From NCBI GenBank assembly GCA_913055155.1, contig CAJXJR010000003.1, forward strand, positions 236,908 through 300,907: DNA of 64,000 nucleotides, written 5' to 3'. Source of the DNA: an uncultured Erythrobacter sp. (GTDB lineage Bacteria; Pseudomonadota; Alphaproteobacteria; Sphingomonadales; Sphingomonadaceae). The first letter of the stretch is position 1. The number at the start of each line of letters is the position of its first letter. Shown here piece by piece: positions 57,266-64,000 of this stretch. The translations under genes were made by a program, and so were the position numbers. The notes beneath the pieces were generated by a model. That model ran no database searches, was not told where the DNA came from, and saw only the letters and a list, made by a program, of their open reading frames with translations.

Positions 57266-58087
57266 TTAGTCTTTTCGCTGCGCGCCAGAGGCAGACCGAT
57301 CCGGATCGCCACCGTGGCGTTCCCAAAGATCCGGCCTGCGTAACCGAGTATCGTGTTCGCTCCTTGCCTTGCGCCAAGCAGCGATCTTCGCATGATCCCC
57401 CGATCGCAGCACTTCAGGGATCGTGCGCCCTTCCCATTCAGCAGGTCGGGTATATTGCGGGTATTCGAGCAAACCGTCCTCGAACGATTCCTCGGTCCCG
57501 CTTGAAGCCGCGCCCATTACGCCGGGAAGCAGGCGAATGCAAGCGTCGAGTATGGCCAGCGCGGCGGGTTCTCCGCCCGAGAGCACGATATCGGCAAGGC
57601 TCACCTGCTCGACCTGCGGGCGCGCTTCGAAAAAGCGCTCGTCGAAGCCTTCGAACCGCCCGCAGATCATGGTGACGCCCGGGCCTGCGGCAATCTCGCG
57701 GATGCGCGCTTGCGTGATCGGCGTGCCACGCGGGGTCATGGCGAGCATGGGGATTTGCGAATTGCCGTTCGTGTCGAGCGCAGTCGAGACACCTTGGCTT
57801 GGCGCTCCATCGCCGTCTCTCGACTGCGCTCGAGACGAACGGTGTGATTGTGCCTCCGTCACACTATCCAAAGCCCGCGCCAGCACATCGGGCTTCAGCA
57901 CCATGCCCGCGCCGCCGCCTGCGGGCGTATCGTCGACCGTGCGGTGCTTGTCGGTCGCGAAATCGCGGATCTGCACGGTCTCGCACGACCAGTCCCCCCG
58001 CTCCAGCGCACGCCCCGCCAGCGACAGGCCGAGCGGACCGGGAAACATCTCCGGGTAGAGGGTGAGGATGGTGGCGGCGAAGGTCAT
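57266..58087 (-). CDS. trmD: tRNA (guanine-37-N1)-methyltransferase with in-frame repeat insertion
   Basis: 273 aa, about 25-30 longer than usual. [28 protein letters not shown] is the SPOUT N-terminal part. [20 protein letters not shown] and [19 protein letters not shown] form the trefoil-knot SAM site. [19 protein letters not shown] is the tRNA-binding domain. The extra segment is residues about 80-110, of which 82-108 are encoded by an inverted-repeat element (57765-57842). The segment lies in the linker just before the knot, where it may be tolerated. All core motifs are intact, so the enzyme is probably functional. Confidence 0.93.
   Translation of the reverse strand: MTFAATILTLYPEMFPGPLGLSLAGRALERGDWSCETVQIRDFATDKHRTVDDTPAGGGAGMVLKPDVLARALDSVTEAQSHRSSRAQSRDGDGAPSQGVSTALDTNGNSQIPMLAMTPRGTPITQARIREIAAGPGVTMICGRFEGFDERFFEARPQVEQVSLADIVLSGGEPAALAILDACIRLLPGVMGAASSGTEESFEDGLLEYPQYTRPAEWEGRTIPEVLRSGDHAKIAAWRKARSEHDTRLRRPDLWERHGGDPDRSASGAQRKD
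57765..57842. repeat. REPIN-like inverted-repeat element inside trmD
   Basis: 78 bases (a multiple of three). The left arm (57765-57793) begins CCGTTCGTGTCGAGCGCAG and the right arm (57815-57842) is its inverted copy, CTCTCGACTGCGCTCGAGAC then GAACGG, with a few substitutions; about 21 bases separate them. Each arm can also fold on itself through its GTGTC/GACAC or TCGA...TCGA words. It is translated in frame with trmD as a Ser/Arg/Gly-rich segment. Confidence 0.8.
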
Positions 58088-58088
58088 T

Positions 58089-58388
58089 TCAGAGTGCTTT
58101 CACCAATCCGGAGACAAGCCCTGAAAATGCTGCTGGCGCTATGCCAAGCGAGAGGGCAAAGCTTGTAACCGCCAGCCAACCGGCCAAGTCGGACGCGAAG
58201 CTTTCTGTCCGCAGCAAGGGCAACGCCAAGAGCGCTGCAATGACAAGGAGGCAAGCCGAAATTGCAATTACCTTCGCGATTGTAGGTAACGGAAATGGCG
58301 AAAGTAGATTTACGAGGATCTGCATCACGAATGGGCCTGCAATAAGCCCTAAAAGCGGAATGACCAGATAGACTAGGAATATCGGCAT
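58089..58388 (-). CDS. Small membrane protein, 99 aa
   Basis: Very hydrophobic protein with about three helices (residues 3-28, 36-58, 67-93) and almost no charged residues except around RTESFASD. No family is recognised. Its stop is one base from the trmD start, so it is cotranscribed and perhaps translationally coupled with trmD. Codon use is less GC-extreme than in neighbours. Confidence 0.6.
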   Translation of the reverse strand: MPIFLVYLVIPLLGLIAGPFVMQILVNLLSPFPLPTIAKVIAISACLLVIAALLALPLLRTESFASDLAGWLAVTSFALSLGIAPAAFSGLVSGLVKAL

Positions 58389-58392
58389 TGGT

Positions 58393-59355
58393 CTAGGCGT
58401 CGCCCCGCTTCCATGCCAAGCCGTCCCTCGCCAGCGTATCCACGGTCAGCTCAAAAACATCGGGCCGCGAATAGTGGCCGTCGGTATCGAGGGCTGCCAG
58501 TCCCTCGGCAATCGCTGACAGGTCGAGCGTTGCAGTCATCGTCTCCTCGCCTTCGCCCGCTTGTGCGACAACAGTGGCATCGGGCGCGGCGATCAGCGAG
58601 CCGCCCTTGTTGAGCACTTCGCCGGGGATCGCCTCGATCAACTCGCGCGCAGCCGCATCGCCGCCAATACGCTCCAACCCCTCGAACAGGTCGTCCTTCG
58701 CCTGCACCAGCCCTGCCGCCAGCACGAAGCAGCGGCCTTCCATCGCGTAGTGCCGGCTCGCAATGGCATAGCTATCGCGCACGCTCGGCCATGCAGCGAC
58801 ATGCACGCTCTCGCCAAGGTTGTGCATGGCGGCGCGCGCCAGCGGCATCCAGTGTTCCCAGCAGATGAGGTTGCCGACCTTGCCCCATTCGGCCTGGTGC
58901 ACGTTCAGCGTCGAGCCGTCGCCGCGCATCCAGATAAGCCGCTCGCCATGGGTAGGCACCAGCTTGCGGTGCGGCAGCGGGTCTTCGCCGGGGCGGAACA
59001 GCAGCTGGGTGTTGGTGAGCGAATTCCGCAACCGCTCGTGCGCGCCGATGGAAATCACCGCGCCGCTTTCATCGCACAGTTCCTGCAAGGGCAGCAGCCG
59101 CTCGTCGTTCGCCACCACCGCCTGTTCCAGCAGGATGCGATGCAGCGCCCTGGTGCCCGGATGATCCCACAAGGCAGCGCCCGGTGCTTCGTCCAGCCAC
59201 AACGGATAGCCGCCAAGGAAGGTCTCACCAAAGGCCATCAGTTGCGCGCCGCCCTCCACGGCTTCGCGCGCCAGCCGCACGGCCTTGGCGATGCCGTCGC
59301 CCACTGCAAGCGGCACCGGCGCGGCCTGGCAGATGGCGACATTCAGATGCGTCAT
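58393..59355 (-). CDS. Nitrilase-type carbon-nitrogen hydrolase
   Basis: 320 aa enzyme of the nitrilase superfamily. The catalytic triad is visible: E44 (GETFLGGYP), K131 (HRKLVPTH) and C165 (NLICWEHWMPL). The CWEHxMPL motif and GETFLGGYP are those of true nitrilases (branch 1), which hydrolyse organic nitriles to carboxylic acids and ammonia. Its ATG overlaps the upstream gene's stop by four bases. It sits oddly inside the rimM-trmD gap of a translation operon. Confidence 0.9.
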   Translation of the reverse strand: MTHLNVAICQAAPVPLAVGDGIAKAVRLAREAVEGGAQLMAFGETFLGGYPLWLDEAPGAALWDHPGTRALHRILLEQAVVANDERLLPLQELCDESGAVISIGAHERLRNSLTNTQLLFRPGEDPLPHRKLVPTHGERLIWMRGDGSTLNVHQAEWGKVGNLICWEHWMPLARAAMHNLGESVHVAAWPSVRDSYAIASRHYAMEGRCFVLAAGLVQAKDDLFEGLERIGGDAAARELIEAIPGEVLNKGGSLIAAPDATVVAQAGEGEETMTATLDLSAIAEGLAALDTDGHYSRPDVFELTVDTLARDGLAWKRGDA

Positions 59356-59681
59356 TCCGCCCGCTTCTTCGCCCGGTTACGCGCATAGGCATCGCCCAGC
59401 AGGCCCACGCCGAAGCCGGTCACGCCGGTCAGGAAACCGATGACATAGAAGGCCATGGCCCACAGCCGCGCGGTGTTCTCGCACGGCCCTTCCGCCGGGC
59501 AGCTGAGGTCCTGGGACAGCGTGATCCACAAGGCATAGGCAAAGCACGGCAGGCTGATCGGCAGTGCCGCGATCAGCGCGTTCTTCAGGTTGCGGCTGTT
59601 CGGGCGAAAATGCGCCAGGGCAAAGCCGATGGGGAACGGGATCACCACCACGGCCACGAAGATCAGCAATTCATCGGTCAT
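59352..59681 (-). CDS. Small membrane protein, paralogue of the next gene
   Basis: 109 aa membrane protein starting MTDELLIFV with about three helices and a basic C-terminus (NRAKKRAE). A periplasmic-looking loop carries CPAEGPCENTARLW, mirrored in the neighbouring gene as CAEPPCGNMAPLW. Overlaps of four bases at both ends tie it to the nitrilase and to its paralogue. No known family. Confidence 0.68.
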   Translation of the reverse strand: MTDELLIFVAVVVIPFPIGFALAHFRPNSRNLKNALIAALPISLPCFAYALWITLSQDLSCPAEGPCENTARLWAMAFYVIGFLTGVTGFGVGLLGDAYARNRAKKRAE

Positions 59682-60037
59682 GGCCTGTCCTTGTCCTGCT
59701 CCTCAGCGGGTTGCTTGCGCACGACAAGACGCCCCAACCAGGCCAAGCCAAACCCCACCAGCAATCCCAGTACACCCAGGAACAGCATGGCATCGAACCA
59801 CAGGGGCGCCATGTTGCCGCACGGCGGCTCCGCGCAGGGCGTGATGTCGGACGTGGCGGCGATCCAGGCGGCGAAGGCAAGGAACGGCAGGCCCGTAGGC
59901 AAGGCAGAGAGCCCGGCTACCAGCCACGGCGACCACTGTGGCCGCACGCTGGTGAGCTGCATCGCCAGCATCACAGGCGCGGCAATGGCCGCGACCAGGG
60001 CAATCAGCACGACGGTAGCGTAGAGCAGATCTGTCAT
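59678..60037 (-). CDS. Small membrane protein, paralogue of the preceding gene
   Basis: 119 aa membrane protein starting MTDLLYATV with three to four helices and a charged C-terminus (EEQDKDRP). The loop with CAEPPCGNMAPLW matches the CPAEGPCENTARLW loop of its neighbour, so the two are a tandem duplication; the paired cysteines may form a disulfide outside the membrane. Function unknown. Confidence 0.68.
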   Translation of the reverse strand: MTDLLYATVVLIALVAAIAAPVMLAMQLTSVRPQWSPWLVAGLSALPTGLPFLAFAAWIAATSDITPCAEPPCGNMAPLWFDAMLFLGVLGLLVGFGLAWLGRLVVRKQPAEEQDKDRP

Positions 60038-60083
60038 CGTACCTGCCTAGGCAAGGCAGGCAGGCAAGGCAATCACGTGCTGC

Positions 60084-60791
60084 CTATTGGGCAGCGCACT
60101 TCACGAATTCCACGCCGTCCCCCGCGATCGTCGCGCCGCCCAGGTCGACCGGATCGTAGCGCGCATCGGTGGCAGGGCGCAGGATCGCCATCGAATCGGG
60201 TCCACGGCTTTCCAGCGGCATGTCGGGCAGCGGCTCGTCCCAGTCGATGTGCGGGTATGCGCCCAGCACCAGGCGGCCGGTTTCGGGTGTGCCGTTGACG
60301 CTGGTCTCGATCACGATCGCGCCGGGGCTACGGCTGATCCGGAAATCGGGTCGGGCGCAATCGGCATCGACGCCCTTCGCTACCCAGCTGCCGATCACGT
60401 AGTCTTCGGTAAGTGCCACGCCGCCCGCGCGCGCCGGATCACGATCGCGCGCCGGGGGCTGCATCGGAGCGATGCTTTCAGGCACGATCGTGCCCTGCCC
60501 TTCCATGCAGAACGATGCATCGGCCCGGCTACCGACGATCTCGACATAATCTCCGGGTGTCGCGGCATCGGGATCGCCCGAGACGGCCCAGCGCTCGCCA
60601 TCCGGGGTGACAAGCACCAGGCATTCGGTGCCCTGCTCCAGCCGCCCTTCCAGCGCGACGGTGTCGTGCTGGCCGGCCGGGCGCGTGGCGGCGGGTTCGG
60701 TGTCGTTTGCAGGCGCTGCGGGCTCACCGCCCTCGCCCGCGGAACAGGCGGCGACCAGGAAGGCAGCGGTTAGGGGAATCCAGTGTCTCAT
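60084..60791 (-). CDS. Hypothetical lipoprotein
   Basis: 235 aa lipoprotein (lipobox VAAC, C16). An Ala/Pro/Glu-rich linker is followed by a small beta-barrel-like part (VALEGRLEQGTECLVLVTPDGERWAVSGDP ... YVEIVGSRAD), recalling DUF5818-type OB folds, and a C-terminal domain with several Cys. No enzyme motif is seen. It belongs to the run of accessory genes between rimM and trmD. Confidence 0.7.
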   Translation of the reverse strand: MRHWIPLTAAFLVAACSAGEGGEPAAPANDTEPAATRPAGQHDTVALEGRLEQGTECLVLVTPDGERWAVSGDPDAATPGDYVEIVGSRADASFCMEGQGTIVPESIAPMQPPARDRDPARAGGVALTEDYVIGSWVAKGVDADCARPDFRISRSPGAIVIETSVNGTPETGRLVLGAYPHIDWDEPLPDMPLESRGPDSMAILRPATDARYDPVDLGGATIAGDGVEFVKCAAQ

Positions 60792-60827
60792 GCCACGCCA
60801 ACGACGCGCGCAGGCAGATGTTTCCGC

Positions 60828-61181
60828 TCAGCCCTCGATCAGTTCGGGATCGTCGCTTTCCAGTTGCGGCGCCTCGTCCTTGCCGCGTGCCAGCCGGGTG
60901 GTGGCCCACCATGCGGGCGGCAGGCAGCAGACCGAGAGGATGACGAAGCTGAGCACGACCAGGGCCAGCGTGGCGATGAAAAAATCGTCCTGCGCCACGT
61001 TCGCTTCCATGAAGAAGCCACCGAAGGCGAGGCTCATCGGCAGGAACGCGGCAAGGGCTGAAGCCCAGATCACGCGTGCGCGCTCGCTCATGCGCGGGAA
61101 CAGCAGGTGCATGCCCAGCGCCAGACCCGCAGACATGGCGGCGATCACCGCGATTCCCAGCACAACCCACAAGAGCCACAT
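60828..61181 (-). CDS. Small membrane protein, 117 aa
   Basis: Membrane protein with three helices (about residues 2-28, 40-58, 70-92) and an acidic tail (DDPELIEG). No family is recognised. It is the first accessory gene after rimM, 72 bases downstream, on the same strand. Confidence 0.65.
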   Translation of the reverse strand: MWLLWVVLGIAVIAAMSAGLALGMHLLFPRMSERARVIWASALAAFLPMSLAFGGFFMEANVAQDDFFIATLALVVLSFVILSVCCLPPAWWATTRLARGKDEAPQLESDDPELIEG

Positions 61182-61253
61182 GATTTTCGTTCCTTACGCC
61201 TGTCGTCCCGGCAGGTGTATTAGCGCGATAGAACGCCTGCGGCAAGGCGCGGC

Positions 61254-61745
61254 CTACTGGTCGGCAAAATCGTCGGTGACGGTGAGCGTCGACTCATCCC
61301 AACACGGCACGGCCTCGACGCGCATGGGGACCATGAAAGTCTTGCCGTTTGCGCGGCGAATTTCGATCACGTCCCCGGCGCCGAAGTTCTGCACGTCGAC
61401 CACTTCGCCAAGCGCTTCTCCGCTGGCGGACACGGCCGCAAGGCCGATCAGGTCGGTATGGTAGTATTCGCCTTCCTCGAGCGGAGGCAGGGCGTCGCGC
61501 GGGACGGTGAGCATGGTGCCGCGCAGCTTCTCGGCGGCAGAGCGATTGTCGACTTCGGCAAAGCGCGCGATGGCGCCGCCCTTGTTGTCGTCGCGAACCT
61601 TCTTGAGCGTCAGGGCGCCGTCATTGAAGGTCTTGTGGCCCTTCAGCGAGGCAAGGCCATCGCCGAACAGCTTCAGGCGGACCTCGCCCGTCACGCCGTG
61701 CGCGCCGGTGATGGCAGCAAGCGTGACGGGCTTGGAACCGCTCAA
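61254..61745 (-). CDS. rimM: Ribosome maturation factor RimM
   Basis: 163 aa 30S assembly factor. AAITGAHGVTGEVRLKLFGD is the N-terminal RimM signature. The C-terminal PRC-barrel includes EYYHTDLIGLAAVSASGEALGEVVDVQNFGAGDVIEI. It starts two bases after rpsP in the ffh-rpsP-rimM operon. In most bacteria trmD would follow directly; here about 3.2 kb intervenes. Confidence 0.96.
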   Translation of the reverse strand: MSGSKPVTLAAITGAHGVTGEVRLKLFGDGLASLKGHKTFNDGALTLKKVRDDNKGGAIARFAEVDNRSAAEKLRGTMLTVPRDALPPLEEGEYYHTDLIGLAAVSASGEALGEVVDVQNFGAGDVIEIRRANGKTFMVPMRVEAVPCWDESTLTVTDDFADQ

Positions 61746-61747
61746 GA

Positions 61748-62257
61748 TCAGCCTTCCGACTTCTCTTCTTCGGCAGCTTCCTCAGCCGGGGCTTCCCCGG
61801 CGGGAGCTTCTTCAGCAGCAGCTTCCTCGGCCGGGGCTTCTTCGGCGGCAGCTTCTTCAGCCGGAGCTTCGGCAGCGGCCTTGGCTTCTTCCTCGGCAGC
61901 CTTCGCAGCTTCCTCGGCTTCGGCAGCCTTGGCAGCCTTTTCCTCGGCGCGTTCCTTGGCAGCTTCGCCCGGTTCGCCCTTCTTCGGGTTGTTCTTCGGC
62001 GCACGCTCCAGGATGCCGGCGGCATCGAGGAAGCGGTGCACGCGGTCGCTCGGCTTGGCGCCGACGCCCAGCCAGTAGCGCACGCGGTCTTCGTTCAGCT
62101 TCACGCGCTCTTCGGAATCCTTGGGCAGCATCGGGTTGTAGGTGCCCAGCTGCTCCAGGTACTTGCCGTCACGCGCACGGCGGCTGTCAGCGGCCACGAT
62201 GCGATAGTACGGACGCTTCTTCGCGCCACCACGGGCGAGACGAATTGCAATTGCCAT
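61748..62257 (-). CDS. rpsP: 30S ribosomal protein S16 with Ala/Glu-rich tail
   Basis: 169 aa. [43 protein letters not shown] is the standard S16 domain (about 80 residues). The rest is a low-complexity tail with repeated [14 protein letters not shown] units, predicted to be an acidic helix on the ribosome surface. Such extensions are common in sphingomonads; their function is unknown. It lies between ffh and rimM. Confidence 0.96.
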   Translation of the reverse strand: MAIAIRLARGGAKKRPYYRIVAADSRRARDGKYLEQLGTYNPMLPKDSEERVKLNEDRVRYWLGVGAKPSDRVHRFLDAAGILERAPKNNPKKGEPGEAAKERAEEKAAKAAEAEEAAKAAEEEAKAAAEAPAEEAAAEEAPAEEAAAEEAPAGEAPAEEAAEEEKSEG

Positions 62258-62294
62258 TGTAACTTACCTTTCCAGTCCAAATTCTTGTAAAAAC

Positions 62295-63770
62295 TTATTT
62301 CTTCTTGAGAAAATCCTGCATTTCCGGGGGCAACTGACCACCCGGCAATCCGGGCATGCCACCGCCGGGAAGGCCCGGTGCGCCGCTGGGGGCGCCGCCT
62401 GCGCCGCCCATGCCGCCACCGCCGAACAACGCGGCAAGGCCCTTCATGCCGCCCATCTTGCGGATCTGCTTCATCGCGCGGCCCATTTCCTGGTGCATCT
62501 TGAGGATCTTGTTGACCTCCTGCACGCTGGTGCCGCTGCCGGCGGCCACGCGCTTCTTGCGCTTGGCATTCAGCAGCGCGGGGTTGGCGCGTTCCTTCTT
62601 CGTCATGGAGCCGATGATGGCATCCATGTGCACCAGCACCTTGTCGTCCATGTTGGCATTGGCCATCGCGGCCTTGGCTTTCTTCATGCCCGGCATCATG
62701 CCCGCCAGCATGCCCAGCCCGCCCATGTTCTGCATCTGCTGCAACTGCTTGCGAAGGTCGTTCAGGTCGAACTTGCCCTTCATCATGCGGTTGGCGAGTT
62801 CCTCGGCCTCTTCGGCCTTGATCGTCTCGGCAGCCTTTTCCACCAGCGACACGACGTCGCCCATGCCCAGGATGCGATCGGCCACGCGCGCCGGGTGGAA
62901 CCGCTCGATCGCGTCGAGCTTTTCGCCCGTGCCGGCAAACTTGATCGGCTTGCCGGTGACGGCACGCATGGACAGCGCCGCACCGCCGCGCGCATCGCCG
63001 TCCATGCGGGTGAGCACGACGCCGGTCAGCGGCACCTCTTCGGTAAAGCTCTGCGCGACGTTGACCGCGTCCTGCCCCGTCAGGCTGTCGACCACCAGCA
63101 GCACTTCGGCAGGCTCCGACACGCCGGCGACGGCCTTCATCTCGGCCATCAGCGCTTCGTCGACATGCAGGCGGCCCGCAGTGTCGAGCAGCAGCACGTC
63201 GACGTTCTGCAACTTGGCCGATTCGAGCGCGCGCTTGGCGATGTCCACCGGCTGCTGGCCGGGCACGATCGGCAGGGTGGCAACCCCCGCCTGTTCACCC
63301 AGCACGGCCAGCTGTTCCTGCGCTGCCGGACGGTTGACGTCGAGCGAGGCCATCATGGCCTTCTTGCCCTGCTTTTCCTTCAGCAGCTTGGCGATCTTGG
63401 CGGTGCTGGTGGTCTTGCCCGACCCCTGCAGGCCGACCATCATCACCACGGCAGGCGGGCGAACATCGAGGTTCAGCGGCGACGCTTCGCCCGCGCCATC
63501 TTCCTCGCCGCCGAGCATGGCCACCAGTTCGTCGTTGACGATCTTGATGACCTGCTGGCCCGGCGTGACCGACTTGAGCACTTCCTGCCCAACGGCACGC
63601 TCGGTAACCTTGCCGATGAAATCGCGCGCGACGGGCAGCGCCACGTCGGCTTCGAGCAGGGCAATGCGCACTTCGCGCATGGCATCGCGCACATCCTGCT
63701 CGGCCAATGCCCCCCGGCCGCGCAGGCGGTCGAAGACATTGTTCAAGCGATCGGACAGCGTGTCGAACAT
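62295..63770 (-). CDS. ffh: Signal recognition particle GTPase Ffh
   Basis: 491 aa SRP protein that binds signal peptides and SRP RNA. The N domain is at 1-90. GLQGSGKT (113-120) is the G1 loop, LDTAGRLHVDEALM G3, and TRMDGDARGGAALS is the SRP-specific segment. The Met-rich M domain follows (MMPGMKKAKAAMANANMD, GSGTSVQEVNKILKMH), and the C-terminal tail is Gly/Pro/Met-rich. It heads the operon toward rpsP. Confidence 0.97.
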   Translation of the reverse strand: MFDTLSDRLNNVFDRLRGRGALAEQDVRDAMREVRIALLEADVALPVARDFIGKVTERAVGQEVLKSVTPGQQVIKIVNDELVAMLGGEEDGAGEASPLNLDVRPPAVVMMVGLQGSGKTTSTAKIAKLLKEKQGKKAMMASLDVNRPAAQEQLAVLGEQAGVATLPIVPGQQPVDIAKRALESAKLQNVDVLLLDTAGRLHVDEALMAEMKAVAGVSEPAEVLLVVDSLTGQDAVNVAQSFTEEVPLTGVVLTRMDGDARGGAALSMRAVTGKPIKFAGTGEKLDAIERFHPARVADRILGMGDVVSLVEKAAETIKAEEAEELANRMMKGKFDLNDLRKQLQQMQNMGGLGMLAGMMPGMKKAKAAMANANMDDKVLVHMDAIIGSMTKKERANPALLNAKRKKRVAAGSGTSVQEVNKILKMHQEMGRAMKQIRKMGGMKGLAALFGGGGMGGAGGAPSGAPGLPGGGMPGLPGGQLPPEMQDFLKKK

Positions 63771-63924
63771 GCGCTACTTCAACTCCATTTTCGGACCGAA
63801 AAGGCCCAAACGCGAAAAACGCCGGCGGACGAAAACTCGTCGGCCAGCGTGAGCCCCAAACGTGAATGGCGGCCCGCTCAATAATAGCACCGGGCCTGGG
63901 CCGGGTGGGTGTATTCATGGTCGA

Positions 63925-64000
63925 TGGTGGAGCCTAGCGGGATCGAACCGCTGACCTCAACACTGCCAGTGTTGCGCTCTCCCAGCTGAGCTAAGGCCCC
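63925..64000 (-). tRNA. tRNA-Ala(GGC)
   Basis: On the minus strand the sequence folds as a complete tRNA. The acceptor is GGGGCCT/AGGCTCC with the G3-U70 pair that marks alanine tRNAs. The D-arm is AGCTCAGCTGGGAGAGC, the anticodon loop CTGGCAG (anticodon GGC), the T-arm contains GGTTCGATCC, and the discriminator is A. CCA is encoded (63927-63925). Its 5' end is the last base of the window, so its upstream region is not visible. Confidence 0.95.

Overview
The window is a 64 kb piece of GC-rich bacterial chromosome. Gene content and order point to an alphaproteobacterium of the order Sphingomonadales, most likely an Erythrobacter/Altererythrobacter-type organism (family-level inference): ffh-rpsP-rimM-trmD-rplS, rpsF-rpsR-rplI, fabD-fabG, sdhCDA, UrcA and TonB-receptor genes, NrsF-type anti-sigma, CmcJ-like oxygenase. 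Genes are tightly packed, and neighbours often overlap in TGATG or ATGA. There is no prophage, insertion sequence, rRNA or CRISPR array. One tRNA-Ala(GGC) closes the right edge.

Layout. 0-2.4 kb: ECF sigma factor with NrsF-like anti-sigma, then an FMN alpha-hydroxy-acid dehydrogenase. 2.4-8.6 kb: CreD, a periplasmic cyclophilin, an M20 peptidase coupled to sdhCDA (no sdhB in the window). 8.7-12 kb: an SDR, a lipoprotein-type subclass B3 metallo-beta-lactamase, prmA and a DUF2459 protein in one overlapping run. 12-17.4 kb: ligA and recN between two small PilZ proteins, then bamD. 17.4-21.5 kb: an AT-richer stretch with a UrcA-family gene and a large TonB-dependent receptor. 21.5-24 kb: a divergent CmcJ/NvfI-like oxygenase and O-methyltransferase, then an orphan Flp pilin. 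24-34 kb: lepA, two related PAS-GGDEF-EAL-PilZ proteins, a ferredoxin-NADP reductase and dnaN. 34-36.4 kb: a DUF559 nuclease-like gene packed between inverted hairpin repeats, an adjacent gene-less doublet of the same repeat, then fabG-fabD. 36.4-41 kb: an LD-carboxypeptidase and a divergent Mur ligase (murein recycling), plus small proteins. 41-44 kb: ribosomal proteins S6, S18, L9 and two uncharacterised proteins. 44-49 kb: a likely copper/metal region (cytochrome c lipoprotein, OprC-like receptor, His/Met-rich protein, TMEM165/GDT1 exporter, beta-propeller lipoprotein). 49.9-53 kb: a MarR-EmrA-EmrB efflux operon behind a 32 bp palindromic operator. 53-56.6 kb: DUF4336, a lipoprotein, asd and an APC permease. 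56.9-63.8 kb: the ffh-rpsP-rimM ... trmD-rplS operon, split by about 3.2 kb holding a nitrilase and small membrane proteins.

The two most unusual signals are repeat-based. First (34.09-34.70 kb), four copies of a two-hairpin element form two inverted doublets. One doublet encloses a DUF559 (PD-(D/E)XK-like) gene so tightly that the repeat supplies its ribosome binding site and abuts its stop codon. This looks like a REPIN/RAYT-like system built around a DUF559 nuclease instead of a transposase. Second (57.77-57.84 kb), a different 78 bp inverted-repeat element sits in frame inside trmD and is apparently translated as about 26 extra residues just ahead of the conserved PRG loop.
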